This document shows, in pieces, positions 20,920 to 33,812 of a DNA stretch of 64,000 bases (positions are counted from its first letter, which is position 1; each line of letters starts with the position of its first letter). The stretch comes from Gadus chalcogrammus (taxonomy: Eukaryota; Chordata; Actinopteri; Gadiformes; Gadidae), in contig NC_079423.1 of the NCBI RefSeq assembly GCF_026213295.1, forward strand, positions 19,490,477 through 19,554,476, written 5' to 3'. Below the pieces are notes generated by a model, which was given only the letters and a program-made list of their open reading frames with translations, ran no database searches and was not told where the DNA came from. The position numbers and the translations under genes are program-made.

Positions 20920-23900
20920 TTACCAAAGGGTTATAGGGCCATACTCCACTATTTGGAAGGGGAATACATTAGTTTTGAGCAAAATCAACAATATAAGGTC
21001 AAAGACACATAGTTGGTCAAATAGTGATTCTAGCGCTCTGAAAAGCATTTGGCACGCATAAAAACAAGAAATGTTGATTTTTCTGTTCATTTCAGAAAAC
21101 ATGTCGAAAACACATTGTTGGTCAAAAAGTGATTCTAGCGCTCTGAAAAGAATTGTGCAGGTATAAAAACAAGAAATGTTGGTATCTCTGTCAATTTCAA
21201 TGCAAACGTGTTACAAAGCTTACCAAAGGGTTATTGGGCCATACTCCACTATTTGGAAGTGGAATATATTAGTTTTGAGCAAAATCAACAATGTAAGGTC
21301 AAAAACACGTTGTTGGTCGAAAAGTGATTCTAGCGCTCTGAAAAGCATTTGGAACGCATAAAAACAAGAAATGTTGATTTTTCTGTTCATTTCAGAAGAC
21401 AAGTCGAAAACACATTGTTGGTCAAAAAGTGATTCTAGCGCTCTGAAAAACATTTGGCACGCATAAAAACAAGAAATGTTGATATTTCTGTGCGTTTCAG
21501 AAAAACAAGTCAAAAACACATTGTTGGTCAAAAAGTGATTCTAGCGCTCTGAAAAGCATTTGGCACGAATAAAAACAAGAAATGTTGATTTTTCTGTTCA
21601 TTTCAGAAAACAAGTCGAAAACACATTGTTGGTCAAAAAGTGATTCTAGCGCTCTGAAAAGCATTTTGCATGCGTAAAAACCAAAAATGTTGATATCTGT
21701 CATTTTCAATGCAAACGTGTGACTAAGCTTACCAAAGGGTTATAGGGCCATACTCCACTATTTGGTAGTGGAATACATTAGTTTTGAGCAAAATCAACAA
21801 TATAAGGTTAAAAACACATTGTTGGTCAAAAAGTGATTCTAGCGCTCTGAAAAGCATTCGGCACGTATAAAAACAAGAAATGTTGGTATCTCTGTCAATT
21901 TCAATGCAAACGTGTTACTTAGCTTACCAAAGGGTTATAGGGCCATACTCCACTATTTGGAAGTGGAATACATTAGTTTTGAGTAGAATCAACAATATAA
22001 GATTAAAGACACATTGTTGGTCAAAAAGTGATTCTAGCGCTCTGAAAAGCATTTTGCAAGCGTAAAAAACAAAAATGTTGATATCTGTCAATTTCAATGC
22101 AAACGTGTTACTAAGCTTATCAAAGGGTTATTGGGCCATACTCCACTATTTGGAAGTGGAATATATTAGTTTTGAGCAAAATCAACAATGTAAGGTCAAA
22201 AACACGTTGTTGGTCGAAAAGTGATTCTAGCGCTCTGAAAAGCATTTGGAACGCATAAAAACAAGAAGTGTTGATTTATCTGTTCATTTCAGAAAACAAG
22301 TCCAAAACACATTGTTGGTCAAAAAGTGATTCTAGCGCTCTGAAAAGCATTTTGCAAGCGTAAAAACCAAAAATGTTGATATCTGTCAATTTCAATGCAA
22401 ACGTGTTATTAAGCTTACCAAAGGGTTATTGGGCCATACTCCACTATTTGGAAGTGGAATACATTAGTTTTGAGCAAAATCAACAATATAAGGTCAAAGA
22501 CACATTGTTGGTCAAAAAGTGATTCTGGCGCTCTGAAAAACATTTGGCACGCATAAAATCAAGAAATGTTGATATTTCTGTTCGTTTCAGAAAAACAAGT
22601 CAAAAACACATTGTTGGTCAAAAAGTGATTCTAGCGCTCTGAAAAGCATTTTGCCGGCATAAAAACAATAAATGTTGGTATCTCTGTCAATTTCAATGCA
22701 AACATGTTACTAAGCTTACCAAAGGGTAATAGGGCCATACTCCACCATTTGGAAGGGGAATACATTAGTTTTGAGCAAAATCAACAATATAAGGTCAAAG
22801 ACACATTGTTGGTCAAAAAGTGATTCTAGCGCTCTGAAAAGCATTTGCCACGCATAAAAACAAGAAATGTTGATTTTTCTGTTCATTTCAGAAAACATGT
22901 CGAAAACACATTGTTGGTCAAAAAGTGATTCTAGCTCTCTGAAAAGAATTGTGCAGGTATAAAAACAAGAAATGTTGATATTTCTGTTCGTTTCAGAAAA
23001 ACAAGTCAAAAACACATTGTGGGTCAAAAAGTGATTCTAAGCGCTCCGAAAAGAATTTTGCCGGCATAAAAATAATAAATGTTGGTATCTCTGTCAATTT
23101 CAAAGCAAACGTGTTACTAAGCTTACCAAAGGGTTATAGGGCCATACTACACTATTTGGAAGTGGAATACATTAGTTTTGAGTAGAATCAACAATATAAG
23201 ATTAAAAACACATTGTTGGTCAAAAAGTGATTCTAGCGCTCTGAAAAGCATTTTGCAAGCGTAAAAACCAAAAATGTTGATATCTGTCAATTTCAATGCA
23301 AACGTGTTATAAAGCTTACCAAAGGGTTATAGGGCCATACTCCACTATTTGGAAGTGGAATACATTAGTTTTGAGCAAAATCAACAATATAAGGTCAAAA
23401 ACACGTTGTTGGTCGAAAAGTGATTCTAGCGCTCTGAAAAGCATTTGGAACGCATAAAAACAAGAAATGTTGGTATCTCTGTCAATTTCAATGCAAACGT
23501 GTTACTTAGCTTACCAAAGGGTTATAGGGCCATACTCCACTATTTGGAAGTGGAATACATTAGTTTTGAGTAGAATCAACAATATAAGATTAAAGACACA
23601 TTGTTGGTCAAAAAGTGATTCTAGCGCTCTGAAAAGCATTTTGCAAGCGTAAAAAACAAAAATGTTGATATCTGTCAATTTCAATGCAAACGTGTTACTA
23701 AGCTTATCAAAGGGTTATTGGGCCATACTCCACTATTTGGAAGTGGAATATATTAGTTTTGAGCAAAATCAACAATGTAAGGTCAAAAACACGTTGTTGG
23801 TCGAAAAGTGATTCTAGCGCTCTGAAAAGCATTTGGAACGCATAAAAACAAGAAGTGTTGATTTATCTGTTCATTTCAGAAAACAAGTCCAAAACAAATT

Positions 23901-25306
23901 GTTGGTCAAAAAGTGATTCTAGCGCTCTGAAAAGCATTTTGCAAGCGTAAAAACCAAAAATGTTGATATCTGTCAATTTCAATGCAAACGTGTTATTAAG
24001 CTTACCAAAGGGTTATTGGGCCATACTCCACTATTTGGAAGTGGAATACATTAGTTTTGAGCAAAATCAACAATATAAGGTCAAAGACACATTGTTGGTC
24101 AAAAAGTGATTCTGGCGCTCTGAAAAACATTTGGCACGCATAAAATCAAGAAATGTTGATATTTCTGTTCGTTTCAGAAAAACAAGTCAAAAACACATTG
24201 TTGGTCAAAAAGTGATTCTAGCGCTCTGAAAAGCATTTTGCCGGCATAAAAACAATAAATGTTGGTATCTCTGTCAATTTCAATGCAAACATGTTACTAA
24301 GCTTACCAAAGGGTAATAGGGCCATACTCCACCATTTGGAAGGGGAATACATTAGTTTTGAGCAAAATCAACAATATAAGGTCAAAGACACATTGTTGGT
24401 CAAAAAGTGATTCTAGCGCTCTGAAAAGCATTTGCCACGCATAAAAACAAGAAATGTTGATTTTTCTGTTCATTTCAGAAAACATGTCGAAAACACATTG
24501 TTGGTCAAAAAGTGATTCTAGCGCTCTGAAAAGAATTGTGCAGGTATAAAAACAAGAAATGTTGGTATCTCTGTCATATTCAATGCAAACGTGTTACAAA
24601 GCTTACCAAAGGGTAATAGGGCCATACTCCACCATTTGGAAGGGGAATACATTAGTTTTGAGCAAAATCAACAATATAAGGTCAAAGACACATTGTTGGT
24701 TAAAAAGTGATTTTAGCGCTCTGAAAAGCATTTGGAACGCATAAAAACAAGAAATGTTGATTTTTCTGTTCATTTCAGAAGACAAGTCGAAAACACATTG
24801 TTGGTCAAAAAGTGATTCTAGCGCTCTGAAAAACATTTGGCACGCATAAAAACAAGAAATGTTGATATTTCTGTTCGTTTCAGAAAAACAAGTCAAAAAC
24901 ACATTGTTGGTCAAAAAGTGATTCTAAGCGCTCTGAAAAGAATTTTGCCGGCATAAAAATAATAAATGTTGGTATCTCTGTCAATTTCAATGCAAACGTG
25001 TTACTAAGCTTACCAAAGGGTAATAGGGCCATACTCCACCATTTGGAAGGGGAATACATTAGTTTTGAGCAAAATCAACAATATAAGGTCAAAGACACAT
25101 TGTTGGTCAAAAAGTGATTCTAGCGCTCTGAAAAGCATTTGGCACGCATAAAAACAAGAAATGTTGATTTTTCTGTTCATTTCAGAAAACAAGTCGAAAA
25201 CACATTGTTGGTCAAAAAGTGATTCTAGCGCTCTGAAAAGCATTTTGCATGCGTAAAAACCAAAAATGTTGATATCTGTCATTTCAATGCAAACGTGTGA
25301 CTAAGC
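20920..25306. repeat. High-order repeat copy 1 (about 4.39 kb) in block A
   Basis: Corresponds to the following segment starting at 25307. Shared rare variants include ctgtgcgtttcag (about 21488 and 25875), attctagctctctg (about 22930 and 27315) and acacatagttgg (about 21006 and 25393). Boundaries are arbitrary because the unit is tandem. Confidence 0.75.
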
Positions 25307-28300
25307 TTACCAAAGGGTTATAGGGCCATACTCCACTATTTGGTAGTGGAATACATTAGTTTTGAGCAAAATCAACAATATAAGGTCAAAGACACATAGT
25401 TGGTCAAATAGTGATTCTAGCGCTCCGAAAAGCATTTGGCACACATAAAAACAAGAAATGTTGATTTTTCTGTTCATTTCAGAAAACATGTCGAAAACAC
25501 ATTGTTGGTCAAAAAGTGATTCTAGCGCTCTGAAAAGAATTGTGCAGGTATAAAAACAAGAAATGTTGGTATCTCTGTCAATTTCAATGCAAACGTGTTA
25601 CAAAGCTTACCAAAGGGTTATTGGGCCATACTCCACTATTTGGAAGTGGAATATATTAGTTTTGAGCAAAATCAACAATGTAAGGTCAAAAACACGTTGT
25701 TGGTCGAAAAGTGATTCTAGCGCTCTGAAAAGCATTTGGAACGCATAAAAACAAGAAATGTTGATTTTTCTGTTCATTTCAGAAGACAAGTCGAAAACAC
25801 ATTGTTGGTCAAAAAGTGATTCTAGCGCTCTGAAAAACATTTGGCACGCATAAAAACAAGAAATGTTGATATTTCTGTGCGTTTCAGAAAAACAAGTCAA
25901 AAACACATTGTTGGTCAAAAAGTGATTCTAGCGCTCTGAAAAACATTTGGCACAAATAAAACAAGAAATGTTGATTTTTCTGTTCATTTCAGAAAACAAG
26001 TCGAAAACACATTGTTGGTCAAAAAGTGATTCTAGCGCTCTGAAAAGCATTTTGCATGCGTAAAAACCAAAAATGTTGATATCTGTCATTTTCAATGCAA
26101 ACGTGTGACTAAGCTTACCAAAGGGTTATAGGGCCATACTCCACTATTTGGTAGTGGAATACATTAGTTTTGAGCAAAATCAACAATATAAGGTTAAAAA
26201 CACATTGTTGGTCAAAAAGTGATTCTAGCGCTCTGAAAAGCATTCGGCACGTATAAAAACAAGAAATGTTGGTATCTCTGTCAATTTCAATGCAAACGTG
26301 TTACTTAGCTTACCAAAGGGTTATAGGGCCATACTCCACTATTTGGAAGTGGAATACATTAGTTTTGAGTAGAATCAACAATATAAGATTAAAGACACAT
26401 TGTTGGTCAAAAAGTGATTCTAGCGCTCTGAAAAGCATTTTGCAAGCGTAAAAAACAAAAATGTTGATATCTGTCAATTTCAATGCAAACGTGTTACTAA
26501 GCTTATCAAAGGGTTATTGGGCCATACTCCACTATTTGGAAGTGGAATATATTAGTTTTGAGCAAAATCAACAATGTAAGGTCAAAAACACGTTGTTGGT
26601 CGAAAAGTGATTCTAGCGCTCTGAAAAGCATTTGGAACGCATAAAAACAAGAAGTGTTGATTTATCTGTTCATTTCAGAAAACAAGTCCAAAACACATTG
26701 TTGGTCAAAAAGTGATTCTAGCGCTCTGAAAAGCATTTTGCAAGCGTAAAAACCAAAAATGTTGATATCTGTCAATTTCAATGCAAACGTGTTATTAAGC
26801 TTACCAAAGGGTTATTGGGCCATACTCCACTATTTGGAAGTGGAATACATTAGTTTTGAGCAAAATCAACAATATAAGGTCAAAGACACATTGTTGGTCA
26901 AAAAGTGATTCTGGCGCTCTGAAAAACATTTGGCACGCATAAAATCAAGAAATGTTGATATTTCTGTTCGTTTCAGAAAAACAAGTCAAAAACACATTGT
27001 TGGTCAAAAAGTGATTCTAGCGCTCTGAAAAGCATTTTGCCGGCATAAAAACAATAAATGTTGGTATCTCTGTCAATTTCAATGCAAACATGTTACTAAG
27101 CTTACCAAAGGGTAATAGGGCCATACTCCACCATTTGGAAGGGGAATACATTAGTTTTGAGCAAAATCAACAATATAAGGTCAAAGACACATTGTTGGTC
27201 AAAAAGTGATTCTAGCGCTCTGAAAAGCATTTGCCACGCATAAAAACAAGAAATGTTGATTTTTCTGTTCATTTCAGAAAACATGTCGAAAACACATTGT
27301 TGGTCAAAAAGTGATTCTAGCTCTCTGAAAAGAATTGTGCAGGTATAAAAACAAGAAATGTTGATATTTCTGTTCGTTTCAGAAAAACAAGTCAAAAACA
27401 CATTGTGGGTCAAAAAGTGATTCTAAGCGCTCCGAAAAGAATTTTGCCGGCATAAAAATAATAAATGTTGGTATCTCTGTCAATTTCAAAGCAAACGTGT
27501 TACTAAGCTTACCAAAGGGTTATAGGGCCATACTACACTATTTGGAAGTGGAATACATTAGTTTTGAGTAGAATCAACAATATAAGATTAAAAACACATT
27601 GTTGGTCAAAAAGTGATTCTAGCGCTCTGAAAAGCATTTTGCAAGCGTAAAAACCAAAAATGTTGATATCTGTCAATTTCAATGCAAACGTGTTATAAAG
27701 CTTACCAAAGGGTTATAGGGCCATACTCCACTATTTGGAAGTGGAATACATTAGTTTTGAGCAAAATCAACAATATAAGGTCAAAAACACGTTGTTGGTC
27801 GAAAAGTGATTCTAGCGCTCTGAAAAGCATTTGGAACGCATAAAAACAAGAAATGTTGGTATCTCTGTCAATTTCAATGCAAACGTGTTACTTAGCTTAC
27901 CAAAGGGTTATAGGGCCATACTCCACTATTTGGAAGTGGAATACATTAGTTTTGAGTAGAATCAACAATATAAGATTAAAGACACATTGTTGGTCAAAAA
28001 GTGATTCTAGCGCTCTGAAAAGCATTTTGCAAGCGTAGAAACCAAAAATGTTGATATCTGTCAATTTCAATGCAAACGTGTTATTAAGCTTACCAAAGGG
28101 TTATTGGGCCATACTCCACTATTTGGAAGTGGAATACATTAGTTTTGAGCAAAATCAACAATATAAGGTCAAAGACACATTGTTGGTCAAAAAGTGATTC
28201 TGGCGCTCTGAAAAACATTTGGCACGCATAAAATCAAGAAATGTTGATATTTCTGTTCGTTTCAGAAAAACAAGTCAAAAACACATTGTTGGTCAAAAAG

Positions 28301-29395
28301 TGATTCTAGCGCTCTGAAAAGCATTTTGCCGGCATAAAAACAATAAATGTTGGTATCTCTGTCAATTTCAATGCAAACATGTTACTAAGCTTACCAAAGG
28401 GTAATAGGGCCATACTCCACCATTTGGAAGGGGAATACATTAGTTTTGAGCAAAATCAACAATATAAGGTCAAAGACACATTGTTGGTCAAAAAGTGATT
28501 CTAGCGCTCTGAAAAGCATTTGCCACGCATAAAAACAAGAAATGTTGATTTTTCTGTTCATTTCAGAAAACATGTCGAAAACACATTGTTGGTCAAAAAG
28601 TGATTCTAGCGCTCTGAAAAGAATTGTGCAGGTATAAAAACAAGAAATGTTGGTATCTCTGTCATATTCAATGCAAACGTGTTACAAAGCTTACCAAAGG
28701 GTAATAGGGCCATACTCCACCATTTGGAAGGGGAATACATTAGTTTTGAGCAAAATCAACAATATAAGGTCAAAGACACATTGTTGGTTAAAAAGTGATT
28801 TTAGCGCTCTGAAAAGCATTTGGAACGCATAAAAACAAGAAATGTTGATTTTTCTGTTCATTTCAGAAGACAAGTCGAAAACACATTGTTGGTCAAAAAG
28901 TGATTCTAGCGCTCTGAAAAACATTTGGCACGCATAAAAACAAGAAATGTTGATATTTCTGTTCGTTTCAGAAAAACAAGTCAAAAACACATTGTTGGTC
29001 AAAAAGTGATTCTAAGCGCTCTGAAAAGAATTTTGCCGGCATAAAAATAATAAATGTTGGTATCTCTGTCAATTTCAATGCAAACGTGTTACTAAGCTTA
29101 CCAAAGGGTAATAGGGCCATACTCCACCATTTGGAAGGGGAATACATTAGTTTTGAGCAAAATCAACAATATAAGGTCAAAGACACATTGTTGGTCAAAA
29201 AGTGATTCTAGCGCTCTGAAAAGCATTTGGCACGCATAAAAACAAGAAATGTTGATTTTTCTGTTCATTTCAGAAAACAAGTCGAAAACACATTGTTGGT
29301 CAAAAAGTGATTCTAGCGCTCTGAAAAGCATTTTGCATGCGTAAAAACCAAAAATGTTGATATCTGTCATTTTCAATGCAAACGTGTGACTAAGC
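25307..29395. repeat. High-order repeat copy 2 (about 4.09 kb) in block A
   Basis: Matches copy 1 with offset 4387 in its first part and 4088 in its second, so about 298 bp (one long plus one short unit) are missing between about 28020 and 28390. Parts of it recur again near 31418-32435 (offset 3565). Confidence 0.75.
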
Positions 29396-32300
29396 TTACC
29401 AAAGGGTTATAGGGCCATACTCCACTATTTGGTAGTGGAATACATTAGTTTTGAGCAAAATCAACAATATAAGGTTAAAAACACATTGTTGGTCAAAAAG
29501 TGATTCTAGCGCTCTGAAAAGCATTTTGCCGGCATAAAAACAATAAATGTTGGTATCTCTGTCAATTTCAATGCAAACATGTTACTAAGCTTACCAAAGG
29601 GTAATAGGGCCATACTCCACCATTTGGAAGGGGAATACATTAGTTTTGAGCAAAATCAACAATATAAGGTCAAAGACACATTATTGGTTAAAAAATTTAT
29701 TCTAGCGCTCTGAAAAGCATTTGGCACGCATAAAAACAAGGAATGTTGATTTTTCTGTTCATTTCAGAAAACATGTCGAAAACACATTGTTTGTCAAAAA
29801 GTGATTCTAGCGCTCTGAAAAGAATTGTGCAGGTATAAAAACAAGAAATGTTGGTAACTCTGTCAATTTCAATGCAAACGTGTTACAAAGCTTACCAAAG
29901 GGTTATAGGGCCATACTACACTATTTGGAAGTGGAATACATTAGTTTTGAGTAGAATCAACAATATAAGATTAAAGACACATTGTTGGTCAAAAAGTGAT
30001 TCTAGCGCTCTGAAAAGCATTTTGCAAGCGTAAAAACCAAAAATGTTGATATCTGTCAATTTCAATGCAAACGTGTTATAAAGCTTACCAAAGGGTTATA
30101 GGGCCATACTCCACTATTTGGAAGTGGAATACATTAGTTTTGAGCAAAATCAACAATATAAGGTCAAAAACACGTTGTTGGTCGAAAAGTGATTCTAGCG
30201 CTCTGAAAAGCATTTGGAACGCATAAAAACAAGAAATGTTGGTATCTCTGTCAATTTCAATGCAAACGTGTTACTTAGCTTACCAAAGGGTTATAGGGCC
30301 ATACTCCACTATTTGGAAGTGGAATACATTAGTTTTGAGTAGAATCAACAATATAAGATTAAAGACACATTGTTGGTCAAAAAGTGATTCTAGCGCTCTG
30401 AAAAGCATTTTGCAAGCGTAAAAACCAAAAATGTTGATATCTGTCAATTTCAATGCAAACGTGTTATTAAGCTTACCAAAGGGTTATTGGGCCATACTCC
30501 ACTATTTGGAAGTGGAATACATTAGTTTTGAGCAAAATCAACAATATAAGGTCAAAGACACATTGTTGGTCAAAAAGTGATTCTGGCGCTCTGAAAAACA
30601 TTTGGCACGCATAAAATCAAGAAATGTTGATATTTCTGTTCGTTTCAGAAAAACAAGTCAAAAACACATTGTTGGTCAAAAAGTGATTCTAGCGCTCTGA
30701 AAAGCATTTTGCAAGCGTAAAAACCAAAAATGTTGATATCTGTCAATTTCAATGCAAACGTGTTACAAAGCTTACCAAAGGGTTATTGGGCCATACTCCA
30801 CTATTTGGAAGTGGAATATATTAGTTTTGAGCAAAATCAACAATATAAGGTCAAAGACACATTGTTGGTCAAAAAGTGATTCTAGCGCTCTGAAAAACAT
30901 TTGGCACGCATAAAAACAAGAAATGTTGATATTTCTGTTCGTTTCAGAAAAACAAGTCAAAAACACATTGTGGGTCAAAAAGTGATTCTAAGCGCTCCGA
31001 AAAGAATTTTGCCGGCATAAAAATAATAAATGTTGGTATCTCTGTCAATTTCAATGCAAACGTGTTACTAAGCTTACCAAAGGGTTATAGGGCCATACTA
31101 CACTATTTGGAAGTGGAATACATTAGTTTTGAGTAGAATCAACAATATAAGATTAAAGACACATTGTTGGTCAAAAAGTGATTCTAGCGCTCTGAAAAGC
31201 ATTTTGCAAGCGTAAAAACCAAAAATGTTGATATCTGTCAATTTCAATGCAAACGTGTTATAAAGCTTACCAAAGGGTTATAGGGCCATACTCCACTATT
31301 TGGAAGTGGAATACATTAGTTTTGAGCAAAATCAACAATATAAGGTCAAAAACACGTTGTTGGTCGAAAAGTGATTCTAGCGCTCTGAAAAGCATTTGGA
31401 ACGCATAAAAACAAGAAATGTTGGTATCTCTGTCAATTTCAATGCAAACGTGTTACTTAGCTTACCAAAGGGTTATAGGGCCATACTCCACTATTTGGAA
31501 GTGGAATACATTAGTTTTGAGTAGAATCAACAATATAAGATTAAAGACACATTGTTGGTCAAAAAGTGATTCTAGCGCTCTGAAAAGCATTTTGCAAGCG
31601 TAAAAACCAAAAATGTTGATATCTGTCAATTTCAATGCAAACGTGTTATTAAGCTTACCAAAGGGTTATTGGGCCATACTCCACTATTTGGAAGTGGAAT
31701 ACATTAGTTTTGAGCAAAATCAACAATATAAGGTCAAAGACACATTGTTGGTCAAAAAGTGATTCTGGCGCTCTGAAAAACATTTGGCACGCATAAAATC
31801 AAGAAATGTTGATATTTCTGTTCGTTTCAGAAAAACAAGTCAAAAACACATTGTTGGTCAAAAAGTGATTCTAGCGCTCTGAAAAGCATTTTGCCGGCAT
31901 AAAAACAATAAATGTTGGTATCTCTGTCAATTTCAATGCAAACATGTTACTAAGCTTACCAAAGGGTAATAGGGCCATACTCCACCATTTGGAAGGGGAA
32001 TACATTAGTTTTGAGCAAAATCAACAATATAAGGTCAAAGACACATTGTTGGTCAAAAAGTGATTCTAGCGCTCTGAAAAGCATTTGCCACGCATAAAAA
32101 CAAGAAATGTTGATTTTTCTGTTCATTTCAGAAAACATGTCGAAAACACATTGTTGGTCAAAAAGTGATTCTAGCGCTCTGAAAAGAATTGTGCAGGTAT
32201 AAAAACAAGAAATGTTGGTATCTCTGTCATATTCAATGCAAACGTGTTACAAAGCTTACCAAAGGGTAATAGGGCCATACTCCACCATTTGGAAGGGGAA

Positions 32301-33812
32301 TACATTAGTTTTGAGCAAAATCAACAATATAAGGTCAAAGACACATTGTTGGTTAAAAAGTGATTTTAGCGCTCTGAAAAGCATTTGGAACGCATAAAAA
32401 CAAGAAATGTTGATTTTTCTGTTCATTTCAGAAGACAAGTCGAAAACACATTGTTGGTCAAAAAGTGATTCTAGCGCTCTGAAAAGCATTTTGCAAGCGT
32501 AAAAACCAAAAATGTTGATATCTGTCAATTTCAATGCAAACGTGTTATAAAGCTTACCAAAGGGTTATAGGGCCATACTCCACTATTTGGAAGTGGAATA
32601 CATTAGTTTTGAGCAAAATCAACAATATAAGGTCAAAGACACATTGTTGGTCAAAAAGTGATTCTAGCGCTCTGAAAAACATTTGGCACGCATAAAAACA
32701 AGAAATGTTGATATTTCTGTTCGTTTCAGAAAAACAAGTCAAAAACACATTGTTGGTCAAAAAGTGATTCTAAGCGCTCTGAAAAGAATTTTGCCGGCAT
32801 AAAAATAATAAATGTTGGTATCTCTGTCAATTTCAATGCAAACGTGTTACTAAGCTTACCAAAGGGTAATAGGGCCATACTCCACCATTTGGAAGGGGAA
32901 TACATTAGTTTTGAGCAAAATCAACAATATAAGGTCAAAGACACATTGTTGGTCAAAAAGTGATTCTAGCGCTCTGAAAAGCATTTGGCACGCATAAAAA
33001 CAAGAAATGTTGATTTTTCTGTTCATTTCAGAAAACAAGTCGAAAACACATTGTTGGTCAAAAAGTGATTCTAGCGCTCTGAAAAGCATTTTGCATGCGT
33101 AAAAACCAAAAATGTTGATATCTGTCATTTTCAATGCAAACGTGTGACTAAGCTTACCAAAGGGTTATAGGGCCATACTCCACTATTTGGAAGTGGAATA
33201 TATTAGTTTTGAGCAAAATCAACAATGTAAGGTCAAAAACACGTTGTTGGTCGAAAAGTGATTCTAGCGCTCTGAAAAGCATTTGGAACGCATAAAAACA
33301 AGAAATGTTGATTTTTCTGTTCATTTCAGAAGACAAGTCGAAAACACATTGTTGGTCAAAAAGTGATTCTAGCGCTCTGAAAAGCATTTTGCAAGCGTAA
33401 AAACCAAAAATGTTGATATCTGTCAATTTCAATGCAAACGTGTTATAAAGCTTACCAAAGGGTTATAGGGCCATACTCCACTATTTGGAAGTGGAATACA
33501 TTAGTTTTGAGCAAAATCAACAATATAAGGTCAAAGACACATTGTTGGTCAAAAAGTGATTCTAGCGCTCTGAAAAACATTTGGCACGCATAAAAACAAG
33601 AAATGTTGATATTTCTGTTCGTTTCAGAAAAACAAGTCAAAAACACATTGTTGGTCAAAAAGTGATTCTAAGCGCTCTGAAAAGAATTTTGCCGGCATAA
33701 AAATAATAAATGTTGGTATCTCTGTCAATTTCAATGCAAACGTGTTATTAAGCTTACCAAAGGGTAATAGGGCCATGCTCCACCATTTCGAAGGGGAATA
33801 CATTACATTAGT

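Larger units (their letters stand above)
18539..33812. repeat. Satellite block A with high-order duplications
   Basis: Same satellite family in a distinct variant: long units of about 195 bp alternate with short ones of about 106 bp (ggtcaaaaag landmarks at 18630, 18825, 18931, 19127). Short units carry tttctgttcatttcag instead of the aatgcaaacgtgttactaag half. At larger scale, landmark variants repeat with offsets of 4387 (21011 to 25398), 4386 (21880 to 26266; 22716 to 27102), 4088 (24303 to 28391) and 3565 (28391 to 31956). The many minus-strand open frames merely follow the repeat. No gene is seen. Confidence 0.93.
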
